In this document: piece by piece, positions 35,253 through 44,396 of the stretch
How positions within the stretch are numbered: the first letter of the stretch is position 1
Layout: every line of letters begins with the position of its first letter
DNA from: UBA2705 sp963977105
Lineage (GTDB): Bacteria; Pseudomonadota; Alphaproteobacteria; Micavibrionales; Micavibrionaceae
Reading direction: 5' to 3'
DNA: 64,000 nucleotides
Assembly (NCBI GenBank): GCA_963977105.1
Contig: CAXBNI010000001.1
Coordinates: 1,302,001-1,366,000, forward strand
Position numbers and translations under genes: made by a program
Notes under the pieces: generated by a model
What the model saw: the letters and a program-made list of their open reading frames with translations, nothing else
Database searches by the model: none
Told to the model about the DNA's origin: nothing

Positions 35253-36215
35253 TTATTTCAGCACATCACCAATTTTGATATAGCTGCCATTTAATGCAGA
35301 TGCAAAGTCCATCGCTTTCGCGTTTTCTGGCTGTAATGTCGTGATTTGCAGATAACTATTCTCACCGCAGGAAATTATGCCTTTTTTGGTCCTGACCGTG
35401 CCATGGTCTGCACTTTCTAACGTGGCGCTATGTTCTGTTGGTACGAATGCAACGCCATGAATCTTCAGGCGCTTACCATGAGCATCCATACACCACACAC
35501 CTGGCCATGGGGTCAGCGCGCGCATTTGGCGTTCAATATGTTCAGGCGTTTCTTGCCAGTTAATACGCCCATCATCACGGCTGAGCATTGAGGCATAATT
35601 TGCACACGCATCATCTTGCGCCTGAGAATCTAGCGCGCCCGTTTGCACAAGCGTGGTTAAAGCGCTCAGCGTTAGCCGTGCGCCGCAAGCCGCCAGCGCA
35701 TCATGCAGTGAAGATGCATTGCTTTCCGCCGTGATCGGCAATGTTTCTTTTAAAATCATAGCGCCAGTATCAAGGCCTTTATCCATCTGCATAATGGTAA
35801 TGCCTGTTTCGCTGTCGCCTGCCATAATTGCACGCTGTATCGGCGCGGCGCCGCGCCAACGTGGCAATAGTGAACCATGAATATTGAGGCAGCCATATTT
35901 CGGCGCAGCTAAAATTGATGGTGGCAGTAACAGGCCATAAGCTGCAACAATTGCTATATCGAGCTTGAGGTCTTCAAATACTTTTACGGCATCCACGTCT
36001 TTTTTAAATGATTTAGGCGTATAAACGGCGATGTCATGCCGCTCGGCAAGCAAATGCACGGCGGATTTTTGTACTTTATTCCCGCGGCCCTTTGGGCGCG
36101 GTGGCTGTGAATAAACAGCGACAATGTCATGATCACTACCAACTAATGCGCCTAGCGCCACAGCGGCAAAATCAGGTGTACCCATAAAGGCAATGCGAAG
36201 TTTTTGAGAAGACAT
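35253..36215 (-). CDS. fmt: Methionyl-tRNA formyltransferase
   Basis: 320 residues from ATG 36215 (MSSQKLRIAFMGTPDFA); the frame extends further but the conserved N-terminus begins here. It formylates initiator Met-tRNA. Visible: FMGTPDFAAVAL, the catalytic Asn/His motif LNIHGSLLPRWRGAAPIQ, ETGITIMQMDKGLDTG with the catalytic Asp, and a C-terminal OB-like domain with ALTPWPGVWC. def lies at 19709, not next to it. It converges on the small plus-strand gene. Confidence 0.96.
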   Translation of the reverse strand: MSSQKLRIAFMGTPDFAAVALGALVGSDHDIVAVYSQPPRPKGRGNKVQKSAVHLLAERHDIAVYTPKSFKKDVDAVKVFEDLKLDIAIVAAYGLLLPPSILAAPKYGCLNIHGSLLPRWRGAAPIQRAIMAGDSETGITIMQMDKGLDTGAMILKETLPITAESNASSLHDALAACGARLTLSALTTLVQTGALDSQAQDDACANYASMLSRDDGRINWQETPEHIERQMRALTPWPGVWCMDAHGKRLKIHGVAFVPTEHSATLESADHGTVRTKKGIISCGENSYLQITTLQPENAKAMDFASALNGSYIKIGDVLK

Positions 36216-36286
36216 GAAAAGCTTTCCGTTTAATATGCACGATCTAAGCTTATAACGTTTCGCACGCCAAATTGGCAAGGTGAAAT

Positions 36287-36721
36287 TTACGCGACAAGTG
36301 TAAGGCCGTGCGCGCGTACTGTATCTTGGATACTCTGCGTTTTCTGCTGCATCTGCAATGACGTCTTCGCGCCTTCAGGCGTGGGAGCTTCTTCGTCTAC
36401 GCCGATCAGTTCAGTTTGTTGTGCTGCAATAATGCTTGCGAGCACCAAGCCATAAGACGCCGCCTGCGTAGTCTTAACCAACCGCCCGCCGCGGCTTATG
36501 CCATAACCTTTATCCGAGCAATATAGGTTCAAAGCTTCGTGCGCAATCACCGCAATGCTAAAGCCAAAATATCCTCCGTATAGCCCTGCAGACGCAGCCT
36601 CAACAAAAGTTGTCGCCTCCGTAGCGGCCTCAACGCACAGCCCCGCAACGGGCCCAAAAGCAAACCCGAGTCCAAACATCTTACCCGCACCATATTTTGC
36701 ACAAAAACCTGGATACTTCAT
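36287..36721 (-). CDS. Hypothetical membrane-associated protein
   Basis: 144 residues, not recognised. Rich in Gly and Ala in its first half, with hydrophobic segments near residues 14-35 and 40-62 and a third near 92-105; a polar Lys/Gln-rich C-terminus follows. Five bases separate its start from the stop of the upstream gene at 36727, so the two are probably one transcription unit. A Cys occurs in each of CAKYG and YCSDKG. Confidence 0.55.
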   Translation of the reverse strand: MKYPGFCAKYGAGKMFGLGFAFGPVAGLCVEAATEATTFVEAASAGLYGGYFGFSIAVIAHEALNLYCSDKGYGISRGGRLVKTTQAASYGLVLASIIAAQQTELIGVDEEAPTPEGAKTSLQMQQKTQSIQDTVRAHGLTLVA

Positions 36722-36726
36722 AATCT

Positions 36727-37362
36727 TTACCCCGCCTGATAAAATGCACGTTCAATTTGCGGCATCAACGCCTGTAGGCGCTCGAGCGATGGCTTTACCA
36801 AAGTGCCGCCACAGCCAAATGTCCCGCTAATCATACCGTCACTATAAGATGCGCCGTTCTGGCCAAAAATATCCCGCCAGAAATCTTGTTGCTCTTGGTC
36901 GCCTTTATAATAAGCGTATTCAGCCGCAGGGCGCACTGCGCTGACCAAGGCCTTTAAGGCGGTTATATTAATAATAATTTGCCCTGCCTTTTCATCACGG
37001 TTGCACGCCTCGCCAATCATCAGGTTTTTAAAGGCTGCAGTTTTAAATTCGGCAAAAGGGTGCTTGAGCAATGCTTTTAAGGCAAAGCCAATATCCAAAG
37101 TTAAATCTGGATTTTTGACATTAAAGTCATCAAAACGCTTATAGGCACGATAAAGCGGCGATGCGCGCCATGATGCCAAACCAAGCAAGACTTGCTGATC
37201 GTTTTTATCAAGAATGTTTAATGTAAATGAAGCCGTTGGGCCAAACGGGCCAAAGGTTTTTGATTCAATTTTATACTTCACCATTTCATAAGGTGACGCG
37301 CTAGCCGCTGCAACGCTGGATAGGCTTTTATTGTTGTTATTTAGGATGGTTAATTCCCGCAT
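36727..37362 (-). CDS. Hypothetical protein
   Basis: 211 residues, not recognised. Soluble, with no signal peptide. The N-terminal 30 residues are Asn/Ser/Ala-rich (ILNNNNKSLSSVAAASAS), followed by a beta-rich segment (YKIESKTFGPFGPTASFTL), a helical centre and a Gly-rich patch (GMISGTFGCGGTLV) near residue 185. It is the first gene of a two-gene run with 36287-36721. The 199 bases upstream to glmU are gene-free. Confidence 0.55.
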   Translation of the reverse strand: MRELTILNNNNKSLSSVAAASASPYEMVKYKIESKTFGPFGPTASFTLNILDKNDQQVLLGLASWRASPLYRAYKRFDDFNVKNPDLTLDIGFALKALLKHPFAEFKTAAFKNLMIGEACNRDEKAGQIIINITALKALVSAVRPAAEYAYYKGDQEQQDFWRDIFGQNGASYSDGMISGTFGCGGTLVKPSLERLQALMPQIERAFYQAG

Positions 37363-37561
37363 TACTTATTTCCTCACACAATAGATACTCTTTTTATTTA
37401 GTCTTATTGATGCGTATATTTACATAATATTAGCAAAGAGTCAAGTATATCTGTAACGCGGCGTTACAATTAGTGAGTTTATGGGGAATTTACTTTCTTA
37501 TTTACACTGACTAATATAAGTTCACTGCTCAATTTCAAGCCATTTAGATTAGCGTGCACAC

Positions 37562-38899
37562 ATGACAGACACATCCTTAAATATTGTAATCCTTGCCGCC
37601 GGTAAGGGCTCTCGTATGAAGTCCAAAAAACCAAAAGTTCTCCATGAACTTGCAGGGCGTCCGCTTATATCGTGGTTAATTGAATCGACGCAGCATTTAA
37701 ACCCAGAAAAAATCATTGTCGTCACCGCCCCTGATATGGATGATGTACGCGAAGTCATCAAACCGCACGTAAGCGTTATTCAGCATAAAGCTCAAGGCAC
37801 AGGCGATGCGGTCAAGGCCGCCCTGCCTGCATTAGAAGGCCATAAGGGCGACGTGCTCATTTTGCTTGGTGATGCGCCATTACTTGCCCATGACACGATG
37901 CAAGACCTTATAGACGCGCGGCATTTGGATAATGCTGGGCTTTCCGTACTTGGCGTTGAACTTGATGAACCGCATGGCTATGGCCGCCTTGTCCCCGACA
38001 AACACGGCAAGCTTGCCCGCATCGTTGAACAAAAAGACTGCACGCCGCAGCAAGAAGAATTAAGCGTCATTAACACAGGCGCGTTTTGCGTTGATGGCAC
38101 GCGCCTGAAATCATGGCTTGATCAGCTTGATTGCAACAACGCGCAGGGTGAGTATTACTTTACTGACCTCCCTGCCATTGCCGCCGCAGAAAAAATCAAA
38201 ACTGAGATTTGCATTAGCTATGATGAAGACGAAGTCGCAGGCATTAATTCACGCGCGCAGCTTGCGCATTTGGAATCCGTCGTTCAACACGCTTTACGTC
38301 AGCGCGCAATGGATAATGGCGCGACCCTTTTAAACCCTGAGAGCGTTTATTTCTCGTGGGACACTGCATTAGGCCAAGACGTTGTGGTTGAACCCAATGT
38401 CTTTTTCGGCCCCAAAGTAAGCGTCGCGAATAATGTACGCATCAAAGCGTTTTCCCATTTAGAAGACTGCCAAATTGCCGATGGCGCGGATATTGGCCCT
38501 TATGCCCGCCTGCGCCCTGGCGCAGATATTGGCGAACAAGCCCGCATTGGTAATTTCGTTGAAGTCAAAAAAACCCGCGTCGGTAAAGGCAGCAAGATTA
38601 ACCATTTAAGCTATGTTGGTGACGGCGACATTGGCGAAGGCGTCAATATCGGCGCAGGGACAATCTTCTGCAATTATGACGGCTATGATAAACATGCGAC
38701 GATCATTGGCGATGGCGCATTTGTTGGTTCAAACACCACCATCGTCGCCCCTGCCAAAATTGGCGCGAATGCGTTAATCGCGGCGGGCAGCGTTGTGACT
38801 AAAGAAGCCCCTGCTGATGCGCTATATGTGACGCGCATGAAACCAATGATTAAAGAAGGCTGGGTTACTAGTTTTCAAGAAAAAAAGACAAAGAAATAG
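37562..38899 (+). CDS. glmU: Bifunctional UDP-GlcNAc pyrophosphorylase / GlcN-1-P acetyltransferase
   Basis: 445 residues. The N-terminal uridyltransferase domain begins IVILAAGKGSRMKSKKPKVL, and the C-terminal left-handed beta helix (from about residue 260) carries the acetyltransferase, with GDGDIGEGVNIGAG and INHLSYVGD. It makes UDP-GlcNAc for peptidoglycan and lipopolysaccharide. glmS starts nine bases after its stop, so the two steps flanking GlcN-6-P are co-expressed (glmM is elsewhere). Confidence 0.97.
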   Translation: MTDTSLNIVILAAGKGSRMKSKKPKVLHELAGRPLISWLIESTQHLNPEKIIVVTAPDMDDVREVIKPHVSVIQHKAQGTGDAVKAALPALEGHKGDVLILLGDAPLLAHDTMQDLIDARHLDNAGLSVLGVELDEPHGYGRLVPDKHGKLARIVEQKDCTPQQEELSVINTGAFCVDGTRLKSWLDQLDCNNAQGEYYFTDLPAIAAAEKIKTEICISYDEDEVAGINSRAQLAHLESVVQHALRQRAMDNGATLLNPESVYFSWDTALGQDVVVEPNVFFGPKVSVANNVRIKAFSHLEDCQIADGADIGPYARLRPGADIGEQARIGNFVEVKKTRVGKGSKINHLSYVGDGDIGEGVNIGAGTIFCNYDGYDKHATIIGDGAFVGSNTTIVAPAKIGANALIAAGSVVTKEAPADALYVTRMKPMIKEGWVTSFQEKKTKK

Positions 38900-38908
38900 G
38901 ATAGAGTT

Positions 38909-40735
38909 ATGTGTGGAATTATTGGCATTATTGCAAAAAAAGAGGCTGCACCTTCATTGGTTGAAGGCTTAAAGCGCCTTGAATATCGCGGCTATGACAG
39001 CGCAGGGATTGCGACAATTGAAAACGGCGTGATTGAACGCTGCCGCGCCAAAGGCAAACTTATCAACCTTGAAGAAAAGCTAAAAACGCACAGCACATCT
39101 GGTCACGTTGGCATTGGCCATACACGCTGGGCTACGCATGGCATTCCGAACGAGGAAAACGCCCACCCCCACGCCACAGATAAAGTCGCCGTCGTCCATA
39201 ACGGCATTATTGAGAATTACCGCGAGATTAAAGACGAGCTCAGCGAAAGCCAAGTGCATTTCGAAAGCGAAACCGACACCGAAGTCATCGTCCATCTCAT
39301 TAGTAGCTACTTAACGCAAGGCCTCGCGCCAAAAGACGCTGCCTTTAAAGCGCTTGACCGCCTAGAGGGCGCATATTCGCTTGCCATCATCTTTGCCGGT
39401 GAAGAAGAATTAATGATCGGGGCTCGCCACGGTACGCCGCTTGCCATTGGTTATGGTGACGGAGAAATGTTCCTTGCGTCCGATTCATATGCGCTTGCGC
39501 CGCTGACCAAAAAAATCAGCTTTTTAGAAGATGGCGACCGCACGGTTGTTACCCGTGATGGTGTAACCGTCTACGATAATGACAACAACCCAGTCGAGCG
39601 CCAAATCCGCATTACCGCACAGTCGGGCGCAACAACGGGTAAGGGCGAATATCGCCACTTCATGTTAAAAGAAATTTACGAACAGCCTGCCGTGATTGGC
39701 GATACGCTCAACAGCTTTGTTCACCCATCAACAGGACATATCACACTGCCTGATGACATAGTGGAAACATTGCACAAAAGCCCTCGCCTCACTTTGGTTG
39801 CTTGCGGCACGGCTTATTACGCCTGTATGGTTGCCAAATATTGGTTTGAACAATTCGCGCGCATCCCGTGTGAAATTGATGTCGCCTCAGAGTTTCGTTA
39901 TCGCGAAGCGCCAATGCCAGAAGGCGGCGTGGCGATTTTTGTATCTCAATCTGGTGAAACGCTCGATACGCTTGAAGCCTTGCGTTACTGCAAACGTCAA
40001 GGCCAAAAAATCCTGTCCATCGTCAACACGATTGAAAGCACGATTGAACGCGAAAGTGACTTTGTCCTGCACACATTGGCAGGGCCTGAAATTGGCGTTG
40101 CTTCAACCAAAGCATTTACAACGCAGCTGACGACGCTGGCCTGCCTCGCCCTCGCCCTTGGCGTGAAGCGCGGTAAAATCGACACGGCGCAGGAACAAGA
40201 AATTGCAGATGCATTGCGTAGCATTCCAACAGAAGCCGCCAACATCCTCAACCATGATGATGAAATCCGCAACATCGCCAAAGAGCTTATTGACGCAAAA
40301 GACATGCTTTATATCGGGCGCGGGCTTCTCTACCCGCTCGCTTTAGAAGGCGCGCTGAAAATGAAAGAAATTTCATATATTCACGCCGAAGGTTATGCGG
40401 CAGGTGAAATGAAACATGGGCCCATCGCCCTGATTGACGAAAACATGCCAATCTGCGTCCTTGCACCTAATGATGCCCTATACGAAAAAACAGCATCAAA
40501 CGTCCGCGAAACAACCGCGCGCGGCGGTCAGGTGTTATTATTCTCTGACGCAGCAGGCTGCGAAGCCCTCAAAGACCAAAGCAAATGGACCGTCACATTA
40601 GGCGATATCCACCCCTATATTTCGCCGATACTCTACTCACTGCCAATGCAAATGCTGTCTTACCATGTTGCTGTCCTTAAAGGCACAGATGTTGACCAGC
40701 CACGCAATTTGGCCAAATCTGTGACGGTGGAATAA
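38909..40735 (+). CDS. glmS: Glutamine--fructose-6-phosphate aminotransferase (isomerizing)
   Basis: 608 residues. It makes GlcN-6-P from fructose-6-P and glutamine, the entry step of the amino sugar pathway. The Ntn-type Cys is residue 2 (MCGIIGI), followed by HTRWATHG and, in the C-terminal SIS domains, VACGTAYYACMV, SQSGETLDT and the Lys-Ser-Val-Thr-Val-Glu end. Cotranscribed with glmU. The stop codon overlaps the ATG of the deaminase gene (TAATG). No glmS ribozyme is present between glmU and glmS. Confidence 0.98.
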   Translation: MCGIIGIIAKKEAAPSLVEGLKRLEYRGYDSAGIATIENGVIERCRAKGKLINLEEKLKTHSTSGHVGIGHTRWATHGIPNEENAHPHATDKVAVVHNGIIENYREIKDELSESQVHFESETDTEVIVHLISSYLTQGLAPKDAAFKALDRLEGAYSLAIIFAGEEELMIGARHGTPLAIGYGDGEMFLASDSYALAPLTKKISFLEDGDRTVVTRDGVTVYDNDNNPVERQIRITAQSGATTGKGEYRHFMLKEIYEQPAVIGDTLNSFVHPSTGHITLPDDIVETLHKSPRLTLVACGTAYYACMVAKYWFEQFARIPCEIDVASEFRYREAPMPEGGVAIFVSQSGETLDTLEALRYCKRQGQKILSIVNTIESTIERESDFVLHTLAGPEIGVASTKAFTTQLTTLACLALALGVKRGKIDTAQEQEIADALRSIPTEAANILNHDDEIRNIAKELIDAKDMLYIGRGLLYPLALEGALKMKEISYIHAEGYAAGEMKHGPIALIDENMPICVLAPNDALYEKTASNVRETTARGGQVLLFSDAAGCEALKDQSKWTVTLGDIHPYISPILYSLPMQMLSYHVAVLKGTDVDQPRNLAKSVTVE

Positions 40736-41304
40736 TGATTAATAAGCTCATCACCAAAGACACGCTTTTAAATGATGCCGCCCTTAATGCGGTTGCGCAT
40801 ATACCAACGGCGAGCCTTAGCGCGGTTATTGATGATGGTTTTTGGGCGGGGCTGAGCGATGCTGATTTCATGCGCATCGCTGTGCTTTTGGCACAAAAAA
40901 GTTATGATGAGGGCGGCTGCCCGATTGGCGGGGTTATCATTGATAATCTTAGCCGCAAAATTATTGGTAAGGGGCATAACACCCTCGTTCAAGAAGACCA
41001 CCCTTATAATCACGGAGAGACCTCCGCCATTCGCGATGCAGGGCGCGTTGATTTTAGCCGCACGACCATATTTACAACGCTTAGCCCTTGCGATGTCTGC
41101 GCGGCGCTTATTTATATGCGCCAGTTTAGCCGTGTGGTTGTGGGGGATATCACCAATGCATCAGGCAATGAAGGCATGCTGCGCGATAAAGGCGTTAGAG
41201 TTGAAATTTTAGAAGATGCCGCCGCCATTGCACTTTACAAAAAATATCGCGCTGAGAAACCGCAGCTTGATTTAGAAGACTGGAAAGGCAAAGCCGCGCT
41301 ATAG
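40735..41304 (+). CDS. Yeast-type cytosine deaminase (CDA/TadA fold)
   Basis: 189 residues. Zinc deaminase with the HxE motif in NHGETSAIRDAG and PCxxC in LSPCDVCAALIY. The flanks, GGCPIGGVIID, GKGHNTLVQ and SRVVVGDITN, match the yeast FCY1 cytosine deaminase rather than TadA, which has HAE. It would convert cytosine to uracil for pyrimidine salvage. A 35-residue N-terminal extension precedes the domain. Its ATG overlaps the glmS stop, so it is translationally coupled to the amino sugar genes, an odd pairing. A different nucleobase substrate cannot be excluded. Confidence 0.82.
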   Translation: MINKLITKDTLLNDAALNAVAHIPTASLSAVIDDGFWAGLSDADFMRIAVLLAQKSYDEGGCPIGGVIIDNLSRKIIGKGHNTLVQEDHPYNHGETSAIRDAGRVDFSRTTIFTTLSPCDVCAALIYMRQFSRVVVGDITNASGNEGMLRDKGVRVEILEDAAAIALYKKYRAEKPQLDLEDWKGKAAL

Positions 41305-41376
41305 AAAATCAGTCTTGCTTTTCATGCGCATTGCTTTTATCTATAGCCCGAGTTTTTTTTAATCTATAGGGCGCAA

Positions 41377-42225
41377 ATGCAAAACTTCAAAACCAGTGCC
41401 GCATTACGGGCATTTCAAAAGAGCTGTAAAGATAAAAGCGAAACGCTCGCCATAGTTCCCACTATGGGCGCGCTGCATGAGGGGCATTTATCTTTGGTCA
41501 AAATTGCGCAGGAAAAAGCCGACCATGTGATTGTGTCGATTTTTGTGAACCCGACGCAATTTGCGCCGCATGAAGATTTTGATGCTTATCCGCGCGTCGA
41601 AGATGCTGACGCGGCGAAACTTGCGCCGCGGGGCATTGCAGGCATATTCACGCCAAGCGTCAGTGAAATGTATCCTAAGGGTTTTGCCAGTAACATCTCC
41701 ATCACAAGCGACCTAACAAATTGCCTATGCGGTGCGGCGCGGCCTTCGCATTTTGATGGGGTGGCGACGATTGTCAGTAAATTATTATTACAAAGCCGCG
41801 CTGATATGGCTGTGTTTGGCGAGAAAGACTGGCAGCAATTACAGGTTATCCGCCGCGTAAATACTGATTTGAATATTGATTGTGATATTATTGGCGCGCC
41901 GATTTGCCGTGATAAGGCGAGCGGCCTTGCCCTGTCATCGCGTAATGCTTATTTAAGCCCTGAAGAACGCAAAGCTGCAGGCCAGTTAAATCTCATTCTC
42001 TCGGCCTTTGCCGCGCAGATACGCGCCGGTAGCGACATACAAAGCGTACAAAAATCAGCTGCAGATAAAGTTAGCGCCGCAGGGTTTGGACAGATTGAGT
42101 ATTTGGAATGCCGCGAAGCAGATAGCCTTGCGCTTGTCACTGATTTTAACCCAGAAAAAAATTGCCGCGTTTTCGTCGCGGCAAAAATGGGCAACGCAAG
42201 GCTGATTGATAATATGGCGGTTTAG
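41377..42225 (+). CDS. panC: Pantothenate synthetase
   Basis: 282 residues. It joins pantoate and beta-alanine with ATP. Motifs: VPTMGALHEGHLSLVKIA (ATP HIGH-like site), FVNPTQFAPHEDFDAYPR, FGEKDWQQLQVIRR, and the KSMS-like LALSSRNAYLSPEER. About 70 bases separate it from the deaminase gene. panB and panD are not in the window. The 3' end carries a 14-base sequence found twice elsewhere near gene ends. Confidence 0.97.
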   Translation: MQNFKTSAALRAFQKSCKDKSETLAIVPTMGALHEGHLSLVKIAQEKADHVIVSIFVNPTQFAPHEDFDAYPRVEDADAAKLAPRGIAGIFTPSVSEMYPKGFASNISITSDLTNCLCGAARPSHFDGVATIVSKLLLQSRADMAVFGEKDWQQLQVIRRVNTDLNIDCDIIGAPICRDKASGLALSSRNAYLSPEERKAAGQLNLILSAFAAQIRAGSDIQSVQKSAADKVSAAGFGQIEYLECREADSLALVTDFNPEKNCRVFVAAKMGNARLIDNMAV

Positions 42226-42241
42226 GTCGCTTATTAAGGTC

Positions 42242-42919
42242 TTAACGTTTTACCAAACGAAACATCATCATATATTCACGCATAAACTTCACCAGCTCCA
42301 TTGGATTTTTGATGTAGCGGTCGCCGCCCGCTGTATAAGGAAAAAACTCATCACAGTTCAGGCGGTTAATCGCGATATCAAACCCTGCTTTATCAAAGCT
42401 AGTTGCAATGTCATTAAGCGAATAGTTTTGCGGCGGCACAGGTGAAAATTCACTGACCACATTATACCAACGCGGCCATAATGGATTTTCAGCGTATTCG
42501 CCAATCACCATATAGTAAACCCCGCCCGGTTTTAAGGCATCGTATATTTCACGCGCATGGGCATCCATATCAGGCAGCAAATAAACAACCTCATGCGAGA
42601 ATGCGAAATCAAAGCTACCGTGATGAGCGGGGATCTCATCATTATGTGCATAAGAAAGCGGGCGCGTTCCCTTTTGTGCATTGGCATAAGCAACGCTATC
42701 ACAGGCAATATCGACGCCGAGCGCTTCTTTAAACGGTTTCGCGTCATATAACATCCGCAAGAAACCGCCACGGTTACAACCAAAATCAAGTATTTTTGCG
42801 TCTTTAAGGCTAGGCTCAACGATTTGCCCGACCATCGCGCGCCAAGAAGGACCATGGCCTTCTTGCATATATTCTTCACCGACAAGGTCGTCCCATGTTT
42901 TTACTTTTACTGCGCTCAT
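42242..42919 (-). CDS. Class I SAM-dependent methyltransferase
   Basis: 225 residues. Motif I is ILDFGCNRGGFLRML (SAM loop), followed by an acidic residue in LGVDIA, motif II FDFAFSHEVVYLLPD, and GGVYYMVIGEY. The substrate is not predicted. It lies 30 bases downstream of the SDR-like gene on the same strand, behind the two Fur-like boxes, so it may belong to an iron-linked run. A quinone or small-molecule methyltransferase is as likely as any other role. Confidence 0.82.
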   Translation of the reverse strand: MSAVKVKTWDDLVGEEYMQEGHGPSWRAMVGQIVEPSLKDAKILDFGCNRGGFLRMLYDAKPFKEALGVDIACDSVAYANAQKGTRPLSYAHNDEIPAHHGSFDFAFSHEVVYLLPDMDAHAREIYDALKPGGVYYMVIGEYAENPLWPRWYNVVSEFSPVPPQNYSLNDIATSFDKAGFDIAINRLNCDEFFPYTAGGDRYIKNPMELVKFMREYMMMFRLVKR

Positions 42920-42949
42920 TTCATCTGTCCTTATATATTTGAATCTGTT

Positions 42950-44143
42950 CTAAAACTTTTGGCCTAAAGGGGTTAAGCTGACGCGGCGATACATATTCTT
43001 CTCCATCTTTTCGGGCAAAGCGCCAAAGGTGGTGGCGGAGGTAAAAATATGTTCAGGCAATTGATTATCAAGATTCAGAGATAATATGCCGCCATCGCTG
43101 CTTACGGCTGCGTTAAATTTATCTTTCAACTCATCAAGTTCATAGCCCGCGCTTAAAAGCTGTCTGATATAAGGCGGCAGGTTTTCGTTTAAATCAGCGC
43201 CATATTCAGCCGTCATTAATTTTTGCGATACCCACGCCACATTATCGGCGCTGATTTGCGGTAAGTCACTGCGCCCCTCGGCAATGTCTTTATCAAAAGG
43301 GAAACCATCTGCGGCAGCTTCTTCGATCACTAATTTTTTAACCTCGGGCAGTTTATAAACATCACAGGCTGTTGTGATACCTGGGTTGACTTGGAAGTAC
43401 GTAATGTCTTTGCCCGTCATTGCCCGGCCTTCAATATAAAATGTGCGCCATGCCAGTTCATTCATGTATTTATCAGCCGCATCGGCAAGTAATCCGTATG
43501 TTGCACGACTAGAGGCCAGCGCCGAGAGGGACACAATTCGTAGATCATCAACCTGACGGTTAAGCAGCATATCATAAGACATTGCCGCCATGTTATAGAC
43601 GAAACGCAAACGTTTATTCGCCGCGCCTTCAACCGTTGTAACGTCTTCTTGATCCATTGTTTTAAACGGAATGCCGCCTTGCTGTGCGAAAGACTGATAC
43701 AGGCCAAGCCCAACGGATTTAATTGGCGCGTCTTTTGCAAAACTCGCAAGCCCGTCATAGATTTCATGAACAATTTCAGGGCGGCCCAAATCACCATCAA
43801 GAATTTGAACACGGTTATCTGGCACATGCTTAAAAACATCTGCAGCAATCGCGCTGTCTTTAACATGAAGGATCACACGGCAGCCTTTATCAAGCAAGCG
43901 CTCTGCAATCGCACTCGTGTTATTGAGCAGATATTTTTTATCCTGCGGGGCGTAACGGCTAAAGCTGTGGGTCGCAAATTCACCATGCAATCCTTGATCA
44001 TATGCAGTGTATGATGCGCCAGTAACAATATAAACTGGCGTTGCCCCTACGGCATTGGCGTCCTGAGCCCACGACGCTAATTTTGCGCCGAAGTTTTTAT
44101 CAATGAAGTCTTGGAGCTGCATTTTTCTTTGTGTATCTGACAT
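42950..44143 (-). CDS. SDR-like NAD(P)-binding protein, unassigned
   Basis: 397 residues. An N-terminal Rossmann start IVTGASYTAYDQG is preceded by a helical region of about 35 residues; a segment VSLSALASSRATYGLLADAADKY resembles the catalytic helix of short-chain dehydrogenases. The usual Tyr-x3-Lys is absent, but Tyr-x8-Lys occurs (YGLLADAADK), the spacing known from FabV enoyl-ACP reductases, which have a similar length. The FabV N-terminus is not seen, so that identity is unproven. The gene starts six bases after the small protein's stop and precedes the methyltransferase. Confidence 0.62.
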   Translation of the reverse strand: MSDTQRKMQLQDFIDKNFGAKLASWAQDANAVGATPVYIVTGASYTAYDQGLHGEFATHSFSRYAPQDKKYLLNNTSAIAERLLDKGCRVILHVKDSAIAADVFKHVPDNRVQILDGDLGRPEIVHEIYDGLASFAKDAPIKSVGLGLYQSFAQQGGIPFKTMDQEDVTTVEGAANKRLRFVYNMAAMSYDMLLNRQVDDLRIVSLSALASSRATYGLLADAADKYMNELAWRTFYIEGRAMTGKDITYFQVNPGITTACDVYKLPEVKKLVIEEAAADGFPFDKDIAEGRSDLPQISADNVAWVSQKLMTAEYGADLNENLPPYIRQLLSAGYELDELKDKFNAAVSSDGGILSLNLDNQLPEHIFTSATTFGALPEKMEKNMYRRVSLTPLGQKF

Positions 44144-44149
44144 TTGATC

Positions 44150-44320
44150 CTACCAATATATTGTGCCCAAAGGCGTTGTTTGCCGTAGTAAGCTTTTCGC
44201 TAAAGCCTCACTCAGATAGTCTTTTTGTGTCTTTTCGCTCTGTTCAGTACCTGCCTGTGACAGGCCTTCTGGTTGCGGCTCTGGCTTTGTAGCTTTTTTA
44301 AACAGTTTTGATATGCACAT
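44150..44320 (-). CDS. 56-residue small protein, unknown
   Basis: A frame too short for usual calling, supported by a strong GAGGAGG seven bases before the ATG and by tight spacing to the SDR gene. The protein begins MCISKLFKKATKPEP, is Lys/Gln/Glu-rich and ends QTTPLGTIYW; one Cys is at position 2. No family is recognised. Two Fur-like boxes lie 31 and 77 bases upstream, so it and the genes after it may be iron-responsive. Confidence 0.68.
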   Translation of the reverse strand: MCISKLFKKATKPEPQPEGLSQAGTEQSEKTQKDYLSEALAKSLLRQTTPLGTIYW

Positions 44321-44350
44321 GGCGCCTCCTCAGAAACAAGTTGTTGCGAA

Positions 44351-44365
44351 TGAGAACGATTCTTA
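44351..44365 (-). promoter_or_regulatory. Fur-like box 1
   Basis: TGAGAACGATTCTTA fits the 7-1-7 Fur palindrome TGATAAT-C-ATTATCA at 10-11 of 14 arm positions. It lies 31 bases upstream of the 56-residue gene. Confidence 0.5.
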
Positions 44366-44396
44366 GTTAAAACCGCCCCGTTCGTCAAGATGTAAA

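Noticed and set aside
36727..37362. N-terminus MRELTILNNNN as a possible bacteriocin leader
   Set aside because: Only the first residues resemble class II leaders; there is no double-Gly site and the protein is a 211-residue soluble one with no export genes near.
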